NCBI RefSeq assembly: GCF_018614615.1
Contig: NZ_JAGGOK010000024.1
Coordinates: 47,386-111,385, forward strand
DNA length: 64,000 nt
Reading direction: 5' to 3'
From: Streptomyces sp. ISL-100
Lineage (GTDB): Bacteria > Actinomycetota > Actinomycetes > Streptomycetales > Streptomycetaceae
Of the stretch, positions 26,127 to 37,834 are shown one piece after another; position 1 is the first letter of the stretch, and every line of letters begins with the position of its first letter. Position numbers and translations under genes: made by a program. The notes under the pieces were generated by a model that worked only from the letters and a program-made list of their open reading frames with translations, made no database searches and was not told the origin of the DNA.

Positions 26127-27428
26127 ATGATGCGTACGCGTCCGCTGAAGGTGGCGCTGCTGGGCTGTGGTGTGGTCGGCTCAGAGGTGGCGCGCATCAT
26201 GACGACGCACGCCGACGACCTCGCCGCCCGCATCGGGGCCCCGGTCGAGCTCGCCGGGGTCGCGGTCCGCCGCCCCTCCAAGGTCCGCGAGGGCATCGAC
26301 CCCGCCCTGATCACGACCGACGCGACCGCCCTGGTCAAACGGGGCGACATCGACGTCGTCATCGAGGTCATCGGCGGCATCGAGCCGGCCCGCACCCTCA
26401 TCACCACCGCATTCGAGCACGGCGCCTCCGTCGTCTCCGCGAACAAGGCCCTCCTCGCCGAGGACGGCGCGGCCCTGCACGCCGCCGCCGAGGAGCACGG
26501 CCGGGATCTGTACTACGAGGCCGCTGTGGCAGGTGCCATTCCGCTCGTACGGCCGCTGCGCGAGTCCCTCGCCGGCGACAAGGTCAACCGGGTGCTGGGG
26601 ATCGTCAACGGCACGACCAACTTCATCCTCGACAAGATGGACACGAGCGGAGCCGGTTACTCCGAGGCGCTCGACGAGGCCACCGCCCTCGGGTACGCCG
26701 AAGCCGACCCCACCGCCGACGTCGAGGGCTTCGACGCCGCCGCCAAGGCCGCCATCCTGGCCGGCATCGCCTTCCACACCCGGGTGCGGATCGGCGACGT
26801 ACACCGGGAAGGGCTGACCGAGGTCACGGCCGCTGACATCGCTTCCGCGAAGCGCATGGGATGCACCGTCAAGCTGCTCGCCATCTGCGAGCGCGCCGCC
26901 GACGGCCAGTCCGTCACCGCGCGCGTCCACCCCGCGATGATCCCGCTGACCCACCCGCTGGCCTCGGTCCGCGAGGCGTACAACGCGGTCTTCATCGAGG
27001 CCGAGGCGGCCGGGCAGCTCATGTTCTACGGTCCGGGCGCCGGCGGCGCTCCGACCGCCTCCGCCGTTCTGGGCGACCTCGTCGCCGTCTGCCGGAACCT
27101 GGTCGCCGAGACCACCGGACCGGGCGAGTCCGCGTACACCCAGCTTCCTGTCAGCTCCATGGGCGAGGTCGTCACGCGCTACCACATCAGCCTCGATGTG
27201 GCCGACAAACCGGGTGTTCTCGCCCAGGTCGCTACGGTCTTCGCCGAGCACGGTGTCTCCATCGACACCGTGCGCCAGCAGAGCCGGCAGGACGGAGGCG
27301 GCGAGGCATCCCTCGTCGTCGTCACCCACCGCGCGCCCGACGCCGCCCTTTCGGGGACCGTCGAGGCGCTGCGCAAGCTCGACACCGTGCGCGGTGTCGC
27401 CAGCATCATGCGTGTTGAAGGGGAGTAA
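26127..27428 (+). CDS. hom: Homoserine dehydrogenase
   Basis: The 433-residue enzyme reduces aspartate semialdehyde to homoserine with NAD(P)H. The nucleotide fold is LKVALLGCGVVGSEV, the catalytic core has GIVNGTTNFIL and DVEGFDAAAKAAIL, and a C-terminal ACT domain (residues about 350-433, starting YHISLDVADKPGVLAQVA) suggests threonine feedback control. The start is ATG 26127 or the adjacent ATG 26130, behind GAGGTCGG. It is followed six bases later by thrC. Confidence 0.97.
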   Translation: MMRTRPLKVALLGCGVVGSEVARIMTTHADDLAARIGAPVELAGVAVRRPSKVREGIDPALITTDATALVKRGDIDVVIEVIGGIEPARTLITTAFEHGASVVSANKALLAEDGAALHAAAEEHGRDLYYEAAVAGAIPLVRPLRESLAGDKVNRVLGIVNGTTNFILDKMDTSGAGYSEALDEATALGYAEADPTADVEGFDAAAKAAILAGIAFHTRVRIGDVHREGLTEVTAADIASAKRMGCTVKLLAICERAADGQSVTARVHPAMIPLTHPLASVREAYNAVFIEAEAAGQLMFYGPGAGGAPTASAVLGDLVAVCRNLVAETTGPGESAYTQLPVSSMGEVVTRYHISLDVADKPGVLAQVATVFAEHGVSIDTVRQQSRQDGGGEASLVVVTHRAPDAALSGTVEALRKLDTVRGVASIMRVEGE

Positions 27429-27434
27429 GGACCC

Positions 27435-28505
27435 ATGACCAGCATCGGCACCCACCAGTGGCGCGGCATCATCGAGGAGTACCGGGACCGTCTTCCGGTG
27501 ACGGAGACGACGCCGGTCGTCACGCTCGGCGAGGGTGGCACGCCGCTCGTACTGGCGCAGGTCCTCTCCGAGCGCACGGGCTGCGAGGTGTACCTCAAGG
27601 TCGAGGGCGCCAACCCGACCGGGTCCTTCAAGGACCGCGGCATGACCATGGCGATCACCCGCGCCAAGGAGGAAGGCGCGAAGGCCGTCATCTGCGCCTC
27701 CACCGGCAACACGTCGGCCTCGGCCGCCGCCTATGCCGTACGAGCCGGGATGGTCTGCGCCGTCCTCGTACCGCAGGGCAAGATCGCGCTCGGCAAGATG
27801 GGCCAGGCGCTGGTGCACGGCGCCAAGATCCTCCAGGTCGACGGCAACTTCGACGACTGCCTGACGCTGGCCCGCAGCCTGTCGGACAACTACCCCGTCG
27901 CGCTGGTCAATTCGGTCAATCCGGTCCGCATCGAGGGGCAGAAGACCGCCGCCTTCGAGATCGTCGACCGGCTCGGTGACGCCCCGGACATTCACGTACT
28001 TCCCGTCGGCAACGCCGGAAACATCACGGCGTACTGGCGCGGGTACCGCGAGTACGCGGCCGACAAGATCTCGACGCACAACCCCCGAATGTGGGGCTTC
28101 CAGGCCTCCGGCTCGGCGCCGATCGTGCGCGGCGAGATCGTCAAGGACCCGCACACCGTCGCCACCGCGATTCGCATTGGCAACCCCGCCTCGTGGCAGT
28201 ACGCCCTTGAGGCCCGGGACGAGTCGGGCGGCTTCATCGATGAGGTGACGGACCGGCAGATCCTGTCCGCCTACCGGCTGTTGGCGGCTCAGGAGGGCGT
28301 CTTCGTCGAGCCCGCCTCGGCGGCCAGCGTCGCCGGTCTGCTCAAGGCCGCGGACGAGGGCAAGGTCGACCCGGGCCAGAAGATCGTGTGCACGGTGACC
28401 GGAAACGGCCTCAAGGACCCGGACTGGGCGGTGGCCGGAGCGCCGCAGCCAGTCACGGTGCCCGTGGACGCCGCCACGGCCGCGGAGCGCCTCGGCCTCG
28501 TGTAG
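27435..28505 (+). CDS. thrC: Threonine synthase
   Basis: The 356-residue PLP enzyme makes threonine from phosphohomoserine. The PLP lysine is K66 in [12 protein letters not shown], and the phosphate-binding loop is VGNAGN. The ATG is six bases after the hom stop, with GGGGAGTAAGGA as the ribosome site, so hom and thrC form one operon. The length fits the short bacterial type. Confidence 0.97.
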   Translation: MTSIGTHQWRGIIEEYRDRLPVTETTPVVTLGEGGTPLVLAQVLSERTGCEVYLKVEGANPTGSFKDRGMTMAITRAKEEGAKAVICASTGNTSASAAAYAVRAGMVCAVLVPQGKIALGKMGQALVHGAKILQVDGNFDDCLTLARSLSDNYPVALVNSVNPVRIEGQKTAAFEIVDRLGDAPDIHVLPVGNAGNITAYWRGYREYAADKISTHNPRMWGFQASGSAPIVRGEIVKDPHTVATAIRIGNPASWQYALEARDESGGFIDEVTDRQILSAYRLLAAQEGVFVEPASAASVAGLLKAADEGKVDPGQKIVCTVTGNGLKDPDWAVAGAPQPVTVPVDAATAAERLGLV

Positions 28506-28516
28506 GCGGCAGGCGC

Positions 28517-28552
28517 CCGGGGCAGACGTAGAATGTGGCCGGGGCAGACGTA
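28517..28552. repeat. Two 14-bp direct repeats after thrC
   Basis: CCGGGGCAGACGTA occurs at 28517-28530 and 28539-28552, a 22-bp period or two helical turns. The first copy runs into TAGAAT (28529-28534), a good -10 box. This could be an operator/promoter for thrB or a chance duplication. Confidence 0.5.
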
Positions 28553-28579
28553 AAAACCCCGTAAGCGCCCGTAAGCCCA

Positions 28580-28639
28580 GACATAGGCGCACAGGATGGC
28601 TCGCGACACGCATCGTGCGCCTCCTGTGCGCCCTATGTC
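28580..28639. terminator. Long imperfect hairpin between thrC and thrB
   Basis: The arms 28580-28596 and 28622-28639 pair over 17 bases with one bulged G, and an inner stem (CACG-CAT-CGTG flanked by GCG/CGC) extends it. It lies 75 bases after thrC and 135 bases before thrB. It is probably the hom-thrC terminator, with no U-tract. Confidence 0.75.
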
Positions 28640-28773
28640 GTCACAGAACCTTCCTTCGATAGGCTGTACTGAACCCGCCCCGCCGCATATGCCGCGGTGC
28701 TGTTGCCGTCATGGCCTTCGGGTGTTCGTACTTCGTCAAAATCTCGCAGTCCCACAAGGAGAGTCGTCGAGCG

Positions 28774-29694
28774 ATGGCCGGTCCCGCGTTCCGCGCCGCC
28801 GCCGTAAGGGTGCGCGTCCCCGCCACCAGCGCAAATCTTGGTCCCGGCTTCGATGCCCTGGGCCTGTCGCTGGGGCTGTACGACGATGTCGTCGTCCGGG
28901 TCGCCGACTCCGGGCTGCATGTAGACATCGCAGGTGAGGGCGCCGAGACGCTGCCCCGCGACGAGAGTCATCTGCTCGTACGGTCGCTGCGCACCGCCTT
29001 CGACCTGCTCGGCGGACAGCCGCGCGGCCTCGAGGTCGTGTGCGCCAACCGCATCCCGCACGGCCGCGGCCTCGGCTCCTCCTCCGCCGCCATCTGCGCC
29101 GGCATCGTCGCCGCACGCGCCGTGACCATAGGCGGCGACGCGCGGCTCGACGAGGCCGCGCTGCTGGAGCTGGCGACCGAGATCGAGGGCCACCCCGACA
29201 ACGTCGCCGCCTGCCTGCTCGGCGGCTTCACGCTCGCCTGGACCGACGGGGGAGCGGCCAGGGCGATCAGGATGGATCCTGCGGCTTCCATCGTTCCGGT
29301 GGTTTTCGTCCCCGGAAAGCCGGTGCTCACCGAGACCGCCCGCGGCCTGCTGCCGCGGACCGTCCCCCATGTGGACGCGGCCGCCAACGCCGGTCGCGCC
29401 GCCCTGCTCGTAGAGGCCCTGACCAGGCGTCCCGGGCTGCTGCTCGCGGCGACCGAGGACCGACTCCACCAGGACTACCGGGCCCCGGCGATGCCGGAGA
29501 GCCTGGCCCTGGTCAACCGACTGCGCGCGGACGGCGTCCCGGCAGTCATCTCCGGCGCGGGCCCCACGGTGCTCGCGCTGGTCGAGGACAGTGCGGCCGA
29601 CAAGGTCGCACAGCTGGCGGGCGAGGGGTGGGCGGCCAACCGGCTGGCTCTCGACGCCGCCGGAGCGAGTGTTCTGCCGCTCGGAGCGCAGTGA
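28774..29694 (+). CDS. thrB: Homoserine kinase
   Basis: The 306-residue GHMP-family kinase phosphorylates homoserine for ThrC. Motif 1 is VRVPATSANLGPGFDALG, the ATP loop is IPHGRGLGSSSAAIC and motif 3 is PAVISGAGPTVLALV. The ATG at 28774 follows AAGGAGAG. Unlike hom and thrC, it is separated by a hairpin and 268 bases, so it likely has its own promoter. Confidence 0.96.
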   Translation: MAGPAFRAAAVRVRVPATSANLGPGFDALGLSLGLYDDVVVRVADSGLHVDIAGEGAETLPRDESHLLVRSLRTAFDLLGGQPRGLEVVCANRIPHGRGLGSSSAAICAGIVAARAVTIGGDARLDEAALLELATEIEGHPDNVAACLLGGFTLAWTDGGAARAIRMDPAASIVPVVFVPGKPVLTETARGLLPRTVPHVDAAANAGRAALLVEALTRRPGLLLAATEDRLHQDYRAPAMPESLALVNRLRADGVPAVISGAGPTVLALVEDSAADKVAQLAGEGWAANRLALDAAGASVLPLGAQ

Positions 29695-30028
29695 CACGCG
29701 ATTGCCGGTGAACGAGAGGGGGAATATTTATTGGATCCGGTAGTGTTAATCTCAAGTCTGCACCCGGCGTCCTTGTGGCGCGGTGCACCGTGTCCCCGTT
29801 CGGGACCACCATTCTTCCGGGAGCCTCCCCAACTGCCTGAGCAGCCTGCCTGAGCAGTTTCGAGCACGCTCCGGAACCGGTAATGCAAGAGCCGGACCCC
29901 CAGCACGTTATTTCTTCCGCCGTATCCGGCGGACCACCGCCCCGGCACGGTTTACCAAGACCGCAGTCGGACAGCACAACCGGTCGCCGAGCCAGAAGGC
30001 CGACGTCCGCTCCAGGGAAGGACCCTTC
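29695..30028 (+). promoter_or_regulatory. Long leader of rho
   Basis: This 334-base gap carries no gene. An AT-rich start (29725-29755, with GGTAGTGTTAAT) is a likely promoter. The rest would be a long 5' leader with a 12-bp direct repeat (CTGCCTGAGCAG twice, near 29835-29860). Rho genes are often autoregulated through such leaders; that mechanism is assumed here. Confidence 0.5.
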
Positions 30029-32110
<2,082 letters not shown>

Positions 32111-32138
32111 CTGTCGCCGGCGTAAACAGCGCCAACTG

Positions 32139-32170
32139 AGCCGCCCCGTCACGAAAGTGGCGGGGCGGCT
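32139..32170 (+). terminator. Hairpin after rho
   Basis: The arms 32139-32148 and 32161-32170 form a 10-bp perfect GC-rich stem, extended inward by a short CAC/GTG stem with a GAAA loop. It is followed by TTTGT, 29 bases after the rho stop. Confidence 0.85.
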
Positions 32171-32353
32171 TTGTCGTGTCCGCCCATGAAAGCCCGGCCG
32201 TAAACGCATCTCGGACGGAGATGTTGCCAAGTTGTGTTCACCAGTTGGTCACAAGTGACTGTTGGTGTACGGGAGTCGGTCGTACGATCGGTCGGCCACA
32301 GGTGGGGGGATCCATTTGGGGCGCCTCATCAATATCTGAATCAGGAGTCCCGA

Positions 32354-34114
32354 GTGATCTCTGGCAAGCAGGGCGGAAAGCACCGCCGCCGGATACGCAT
32401 AGCCGTGCCGGCCGCGGCCGCCGCGATCGCGGCCGCCGTCGCCGGTGCGATGCTGATGGCCCCGGCCAACGCCGCCGCGGATCCGCTGCCCAAGCCCACG
32501 ATCAAGCCGGTCATCAGCTCGGCCACGCAGGCCGAGCTGGAAGCGCGCCTGGAGGCCGCGGCCCAGAAGGCCGAGGAGCCGTCCAAGGGCGCGAAGTTCT
32601 CCGGCTCGTCGGGCTCCTCGGTCGACCCGAAGGTCATCGGCGGTACGGAGACCAGCATCAGCTCCGCCCCGTGGATGGCGCAGCTCTTCTACGAGGACGG
32701 CGACAACTCCTTCTTCTGCGGCGGCGCCGTCATCGCGCCGACGAAGATCCTCACCGCGGCGCACTGCGTCAAGGGCGCGGACTGGAAGAACAAGGGTGTC
32801 GTCGTCACCGGCACCGAGACGCTGGCGACGGACGCGAACCACGGCGGCACCGTCACCGGTGTCTGGCGCCAGTGGAACCACCCGTCGTACAGCGACTACA
32901 CGCTCGACAACGACATCGCGGTGCTGACCCTGGCCTACCCGGTCACGGCCAAGCCGATCAACATCACGAAGTCGGACGACACCACGTCGTACAAGCCGGG
33001 GACCACCGCCACGGTCTACGGCTGGGGCCGCACGACCTCCACCAACAACGACATCTCGCCGACGCTGAAGAAGGCGAGCCTGCCGATCAACTCCGACGCC
33101 ACGTGCGCCGATTGGCAGCTCGGCGGCGAGTTCATCCCGAAGCACATGGTCTGCGCGGGCAACCCCGCGAGCGGTCAGGACGACGGCACGACGACCGCCT
33201 GCAACGGCGACTCGGGCGGCCCCCTGGTCGTCGGCGGCAAGATCGTCGGTGTGGTCTCGTGGGGCATCCAGGACTGCGTGGAGAAGGGCGCGTACAGCGT
33301 CTACTCCAAGGTCAGCTGGTACGCCGGCTCCGTCGTCCCGCGCGTGGACGACGCCAACATCACCAACGACCACCGGTCCGACGTGCTGGCCCGTCGCAGC
33401 GCGTCCGACGGCACGCTCTACTACTACGCGTCCAAGGGCACCTCGTTCGCCACGCGCGTCTCGGCCGGCAACTACAGCGGCACCAATGTGATCCTCCAGA
33501 CGGACCTCAACAGGGACGACTACGAGGACATGGTCATCCGGACCACCGCCGGTGACGTCTGGTGGTCGCACTACGTGCCGTCCACCGGTGAGTGGGCCGA
33601 CACCAGGATCGCGACCGGCTGGAAGACCAGGAAGCAGATCATCGTCCCCGGTGACGTCACCGGCGACGCCGTGCCCGACCTGCTGTCCGTCGACTCCGCG
33701 GGTGTCCTGTGGATCTACCCGGGCAAGGGCAACGGCACGTTCTCGGCCCGCGTCCAGGTCGGCACCGGCTGGAGCCAGTTCAACTCGGTGCGCGGCAACG
33801 GTGACTTCACCGGCGACGGCAAGGCCGACCTGATCGTGCGCAAGGCCAGCACGTCCGAGATGTTCCTCTACAAGGGCACGGGCAAGGCCGGCACGACCGC
33901 CTTCGCGGCCAAGCAGAAGGTCCGTACGTGGAGCGGCTACAACGCCTTCGACGCGGCCGGCGACGTCACCGGTGACGGCAAGGCCGACTACCTGGCCCGT
34001 ACGCCCGGCGGCACGCTGTACCTCTACCCGGGCACCGGCAAGGCCTCCTCGGAGATCTTCGCCACACGCATCACCATCGGTACCGGCTGGCAGCAGTACA
34101 ACATCTTTGGCTGA
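32354..34114 (+). CDS. Secreted trypsin-like serine protease with C-terminal VCBS/FG-GAP repeats
   Basis: The 586-residue protein starts with GTG 32354 behind AGGAG. The signal peptide runs to about ANAAA (41), then a propeptide of about 50 residues, then the mature N-terminus VIGGTE (94). The S1 triad is complete: H137 in ILTAAHC, D187 in LDNDIAVL and S287 in CNGDSGGPL. Residues about 345-586 are FG-GAP/VCBS-like repeats (LQTDLNRDDYEDMVIRT, DVTGDGKADYLARTPGG) that likely form a propeller for substrate or cell-wall binding. It should be an extracellular protease. Compare the inactive-looking relative at 14965-17178. Confidence 0.93.
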   Translation: MISGKQGGKHRRRIRIAVPAAAAAIAAAVAGAMLMAPANAAADPLPKPTIKPVISSATQAELEARLEAAAQKAEEPSKGAKFSGSSGSSVDPKVIGGTETSISSAPWMAQLFYEDGDNSFFCGGAVIAPTKILTAAHCVKGADWKNKGVVVTGTETLATDANHGGTVTGVWRQWNHPSYSDYTLDNDIAVLTLAYPVTAKPINITKSDDTTSYKPGTTATVYGWGRTTSTNNDISPTLKKASLPINSDATCADWQLGGEFIPKHMVCAGNPASGQDDGTTTACNGDSGGPLVVGGKIVGVVSWGIQDCVEKGAYSVYSKVSWYAGSVVPRVDDANITNDHRSDVLARRSASDGTLYYYASKGTSFATRVSAGNYSGTNVILQTDLNRDDYEDMVIRTTAGDVWWSHYVPSTGEWADTRIATGWKTRKQIIVPGDVTGDAVPDLLSVDSAGVLWIYPGKGNGTFSARVQVGTGWSQFNSVRGNGDFTGDGKADLIVRKASTSEMFLYKGTGKAGTTAFAAKQKVRTWSGYNAFDAAGDVTGDGKADYLARTPGGTLYLYPGTGKASSEIFATRITIGTGWQQYNIFG

Positions 34115-34162
34115 AAACCCTGGTGAGAGGGGCCTTTGACCCCTTTCCGCCGGACCGTTCGA

Positions 34163-34209
34163 ACGACGTCCTGTGGCCCCTGCCCCCAGCAGGGGCCACA
34201 GGACGTTGT
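34163..34209 (+). terminator. Very strong hairpin after the protease gene
   Basis: The arms 34166-34183 and 34189-34206 are an 18-bp perfect stem with a 5-base loop, extended to 21 pairs including one G-T. There is no T run. It ends 15 bases before the LCP gene start, so it may also influence that gene's translation. Confidence 0.88.
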
Positions 34210-34223
34210 GCAACCCTTCACGG

Positions 34224-35336
34224 ATGTCCGAGCAGCAGCAGACCAGGAGCAGCCGAATACGGGGGACCGGCAGACGCCGGAAGGAACCCAGTGTCCGCAC
34301 GAAGGCGGCCACCGTCACGGCGTGGGCCGCGGCGGGCGCGGTGCTGCTGGGCGGCACCGGACTCGGCTACGTGTACTTCAAACTCAACGGCAATCTCAAG
34401 GCTGTTGACATCAACACCCAGCTCGGCAGCGACCGCCCCGACGACGTCGACAACGGTTCCCTGGACATCCTCGTCCTCGGCTCCGACTCGCGCTCGGGCG
34501 ACAACTCCGAGTACGGCGAGGACGAGGGCGGCGCCCGCTCCGACACCGCGATGGTCATGCACGTGTACGAGGGCCACAAGAAGGCCAGCCTCGTCTCGAT
34601 ACCGCGCGACACCCTGATCACCCGCCCCACGTGCACCTCCGACACCGGCGGCGGGACCGTCCCCGGCGGCGAGCACCGGATGTTCAACACGGCGTACCAG
34701 GTGGGCGGCCCCGCCTGCGCGGTCAAGACCGTCGAGAAGATGTCCGGCATCCGCATGGACCACTACGTCGAGGTCGACTTCACCGGTTTCAAGAAGCTCG
34801 TCGACGATCTGGGCGGCGTGGAGATCACCACCACCCAGTCAATCCACGACGACAAGAGCCACCTCGACCTGAAGCCGGGCACGCACACCCTCGACGGCGA
34901 GAAGTCGCTCGGTCTCGTACGGACCCGCAAGAGCGTCGGCGACGGCAGCGACCTCGGCCGCATCCAGCTCCAGCAGGCCTTCATGAAGGCACTGATCAAC
35001 CAGGTCAAGGACGTCGGCGTCTTCACGAGCCCCAAGAAGCTGTACGACCTGGCCGACAGCGCCACCAAGACCGTCACCACCGACTCCGACCTCGCCTCGG
35101 TCAACGAGCTGGTGAGCTTCGGGGGCGGCCTCAAGGGCATCGGCCCGGGCGACATGAAGATGGTGACGCTGCCCGTGCAGTACGACCCGGCCGATCCCAA
35201 CCGCGTCCTGCCGCTCCAGCGCCAGTCCAAGCGGGTCTGGGACGCGCTTCGCCAGGACAAGCCCGTACCGGCCTCCGCGACCAAGGGTTCGGCGGGCGAC
35301 AAGGGCGGCGCGGGCAAGGTCGTACAGAGTCAGTAG
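34224..35336 (+). CDS. LytR-CpsA-Psr (LCP) family cell-wall polymer ligase
   Basis: The 370-residue protein has a cytosolic Arg-rich N-terminus, one membrane helix (about residues 32-52, [14 protein letters not shown]) and an extracellular LCP domain. Conserved LCP features are [12 protein letters not shown], the Arg in [31 protein letters not shown] and [20 protein letters not shown] proteins attach polyprenyl-linked glycopolymers such as teichoic acids to peptidoglycan. The ATG at 34224 was chosen because upstream sequence is the preceding hairpin. A WecA/TagO-like enzyme lies 6 kb downstream. Confidence 0.93.
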   Translation: MSEQQQTRSSRIRGTGRRRKEPSVRTKAATVTAWAAAGAVLLGGTGLGYVYFKLNGNLKAVDINTQLGSDRPDDVDNGSLDILVLGSDSRSGDNSEYGEDEGGARSDTAMVMHVYEGHKKASLVSIPRDTLITRPTCTSDTGGGTVPGGEHRMFNTAYQVGGPACAVKTVEKMSGIRMDHYVEVDFTGFKKLVDDLGGVEITTTQSIHDDKSHLDLKPGTHTLDGEKSLGLVRTRKSVGDGSDLGRIQLQQAFMKALINQVKDVGVFTSPKKLYDLADSATKTVTTDSDLASVNELVSFGGGLKGIGPGDMKMVTLPVQYDPADPNRVLPLQRQSKRVWDALRQDKPVPASATKGSAGDKGGAGKVVQSQ

Positions 35337-35472
35337 CGGGATGGGAATAGTTCCGCCCCGTCCCCGGTTTTGGGAGATGCGGCCAGTGCTGGCAGACTGG
35401 TACGTCGGCCCCGGTTCACGTCCGCGCAATCCGCGCGTGCGACCCGGCGCCCTCCCGAAACTAGGAGACACC

Positions 35473-35691
35473 TTGAAGCGCGAAATCCACCCCGAGTACG
35501 TCGAGACCCAGGTCAGCTGCACCTGTGGCGCGACGTTCGCCACCCGTAGCACGATCTCCAGCGGCACCGTCCGCGCCGAGGTCTGCTCCGAGTGCCACCC
35601 GTTCTACACGGGCAAGCAGAAGATCCTCGACACCGGTGGCCGCGTGGCCCGCTTCGAGGCCCGCTTCGGCAAGGCTGCCGCCGCGAAGTAG
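35473..35691 (+). CDS. rpmE: Ribosomal protein L31, zinc-binding form
   Basis: The 72-residue protein starts with TTG 35473 behind AGGAG. The zinc ligands C16, C18, C38 and C41 are all present (SCTCG and CSECHPF), marking the zinc-containing paralogue. In Streptomyces the zinc-free paralogue is made under Zur control; no Zur site is evident here. It is followed by a strong hairpin before prfA. Confidence 0.95.
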   Translation: MKREIHPEYVETQVSCTCGATFATRSTISSGTVRAEVCSECHPFYTGKQKILDTGGRVARFEARFGKAAAAK

Positions 35692-35700
35692 CGAGCCACT

Positions 35701-35746
35701 GCGCCGGTCCTCGGCCGCTCCGTACAGGGGTGGGGAGGACCGGCGC
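35701..35746 (+). terminator. Hairpin between rpmE and prfA
   Basis: A 12-bp perfect stem (35701-35712 with 35735-35746) with a 22-base loop, followed by TTTG. It begins nine bases after the rpmE stop. Confidence 0.85.
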
Positions 35747-35805
35747 TTTGTCGTGACGCACAGGCCGCAGTTCCCTTATCTTTTTTGCAACCCAGGAGCC
35801 CGAAG

Positions 35806-36894
35806 ATGTTCGAGGCGGTCGAGGATCTGATCGGCGAGCACGCCGATCTTGAGAAGAAGCTGGCCGATCCCTCGGTCCACGCCGACCAGGCGAACGCGCG
35901 CAAGCTGAACAAGCGCTACGCCGAGCTGACCCCGATCATCGGGACGTACCGGGCCTGGAAGCTGACCGGCGAGGACATCGTCACGGCGCGCGAATACGCC
36001 CACGACGACCCGGACTTCGCCGCCGAGCTCAAGCTGCTGGAGAAGCAGCGCGACGAGCTCACCGAGAAGCTCCGCCTGCTCCTCGTCCCGCGCGACCCCA
36101 GCGACGACAAGGACGTCATCCTCGAGGTCAAGGCGGGCGCGGGCGGCGACGAGTCGGCCCTGTTCGCCGGCGACCTGCTGCGCATGTACCTGCGGTACGC
36201 GGAGCGCGTCGGCTGGAAGACCGAGATCATCGACGCCACCGAATCCGAGCTGGGCGGCTACAAGGACGTCCAGGTCGCGGTGAAGACCAAGGGCGGCAAC
36301 GGCGCGACCGAGCCCGGCCAGGGCGTCTGGGCGCGGATGAAGTACGAGGGCGGCGTGCACCGCGTGCAGCGCGTGCCCTCCACCGAGTCGCAGGGCCGTA
36401 TCCACACCTCCGCGGCGGGCGTGCTGGTCACCCCCGAGGCGGAGGAGGTCGACGTGGAGATCCACGCCAACGATCTCCGTATCGACGTCTACCGCTCGTC
36501 GGGCCCCGGCGGCCAGTCCGTCAACACCACCGACTCCGCGGTCCGCATCACGCACCTGCCGACCGGCGTCGTCGCCTCCTGCCAGAACGAGAAGAGCCAG
36601 CTCCAGAACAAGGAGCAGGCCATGCGCATCCTGCGCTCGCGGCTGCTCGCCGCGGCCCAGGAAGCGGCCGAGCAGGAAGCCTCCGACGTACGCCGCAGCC
36701 AGGTCCGCACGGTTGACCGCTCGGAGAAGATCCGTACGTACAACTTCCCGGAAAACCGGATCTCGGACCACCGCGTGGGCTTCAAGGCGTACAACTTGGA
36801 CCAGGTACTCGACGGCGACCTGGACGCAGTGATCCAGGCCTGCGTCGACGCCGACTCCGCTGCCAAGCTCGCGGCAGCCCAGGAAAGTCAGTAA
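35806..36894 (+). CDS. prfA: Peptide chain release factor 1
   Basis: The 362-residue protein reads UAA and UAG. The recognition tripeptide is PST in [15 protein letters not shown], where PAT/PVT is more usual. The catalytic GGQ is in [10 protein letters not shown] at about residue 236, the glutamine methylated by PrmC encoded next. The ATG at 35806 follows CCAGGAG. The stop codon TAA sits inside a short tandem repeat (36889-36921) that places TAA in all three frames. Confidence 0.97.
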   Translation: MFEAVEDLIGEHADLEKKLADPSVHADQANARKLNKRYAELTPIIGTYRAWKLTGEDIVTAREYAHDDPDFAAELKLLEKQRDELTEKLRLLLVPRDPSDDKDVILEVKAGAGGDESALFAGDLLRMYLRYAERVGWKTEIIDATESELGGYKDVQVAVKTKGGNGATEPGQGVWARMKYEGGVHRVQRVPSTESQGRIHTSAAGVLVTPEAEEVDVEIHANDLRIDVYRSSGPGGQSVNTTDSAVRITHLPTGVVASCQNEKSQLQNKEQAMRILRSRLLAAAQEAAEQEASDVRRSQVRTVDRSEKIRTYNFPENRISDHRVGFKAYNLDQVLDGDLDAVIQACVDADSAAKLAAAQESQ

Positions 36895-36921
36895 GCCAGT
36901 AAGCCAGCAAAGCCAGTAAGC
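36889..36921 (+). repeat. Octanucleotide tandem repeat over the prfA stop codon
   Basis: CAGTAAGC occurs at 36889, 36897 and 36914, with a degenerate copy (CAGCAAAGC) at 36905. Because the unit is eight bases, successive TAA triplets fall in different frames. It ends 24 bases before prmC. Confidence 0.7.
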
Positions 36922-36944
36922 CCCCTGCAAGTCGGAGGACCGGG

Positions 36945-37790
36945 ATGAATCTGCTGCTCGCCGAGGTGGCTCAGGCCACCCAGCGGCTGGCCGACGCCGG
37001 CGTGCCCTCACCGCGGTTCGACGCGGAGGAGCTCGCCGCGTTCGTGCACGGCGTCAAGCGGGGAGAGCTGCACAACGTCAAGGACGCCGACTTCGACGCG
37101 CGCTACTGGGAGACCGTCGCGCGCCGCGAGGCCCGCGAGCCGCTGCAGCACATCACCGGACGCGCCTTCTTCCGCTTCCTGGAGCTCCAGGTGGGCCCAG
37201 GCGTCTTCGTACCGCGACCGGAGACCGAGTCGGTCGTCGGCTGGGCGATAGACGCCGTACGGGCCATGGACGTCGTCGAGCCGCTCATCGTCGACCTGTG
37301 CACGGGATCGGGCGCCATCGCGCTCGCCATGGCGCAGGAGGTGCCGCGCTCGCGCGTGCACGGCGTGGAGCTGTCCGACGACGCCATCAAGTGGACCCGC
37401 AAGAACGCCGCGGGCTCGCGCGTCACGATCCACCAGGGCGACGCCAAAGACGCGCTCCCGGAGCTCGACGGGCAGGTGGATCTGGTCGTCTCCAACCCGC
37501 CGTACATCCCGCTCACCGAGTGGGAGTACGTCGCTCCCGAGGCCCGCGACCACGACCCGCAGATGGCCCTCTTCTCCGGCGAGGACGGCCTCGACCTGAT
37601 CCGTCACATCGAGCGCACCGCCCACCGGCTGCTGCGGCCCGGCGGCGTCGTCGTCATCGAGCACGCCGACACCCAGGGCGGCCAGGTGCCGTGGATCTTC
37701 ACCGAGGAGCGTGGCTGGGCCGACGCGGCCGACCACCCCGACCTGAACAACCGGCCCCGCTTCGCGACCGCCCGCAAGGCCATGCCGTGA
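36945..37790 (+). CDS. prmC: Release factor glutamine methyltransferase PrmC
   Basis: The 281-residue SAM-dependent enzyme methylates the GGQ glutamine of release factors. The SAM fold has VDLCTGSGAIALAMA and the signature VVSNPPYIPL (about residues 181-190). The N-terminal helical domain (EVAQATQRLADAGV, PLQHITGRAFF) is typical. It lies 50 bases after its substrate gene prfA and in the same direction. Confidence 0.96.
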   Translation: MNLLLAEVAQATQRLADAGVPSPRFDAEELAAFVHGVKRGELHNVKDADFDARYWETVARREAREPLQHITGRAFFRFLELQVGPGVFVPRPETESVVGWAIDAVRAMDVVEPLIVDLCTGSGAIALAMAQEVPRSRVHGVELSDDAIKWTRKNAAGSRVTIHQGDAKDALPELDGQVDLVVSNPPYIPLTEWEYVAPEARDHDPQMALFSGEDGLDLIRHIERTAHRLLRPGGVVVIEHADTQGGQVPWIFTEERGWADAADHPDLNNRPRFATARKAMP

Positions 37791-37834
37791 CCGCCGGCCG
37801 CAAAAACCAGTTCCCGCACGAGGAGGCCCGTTAA

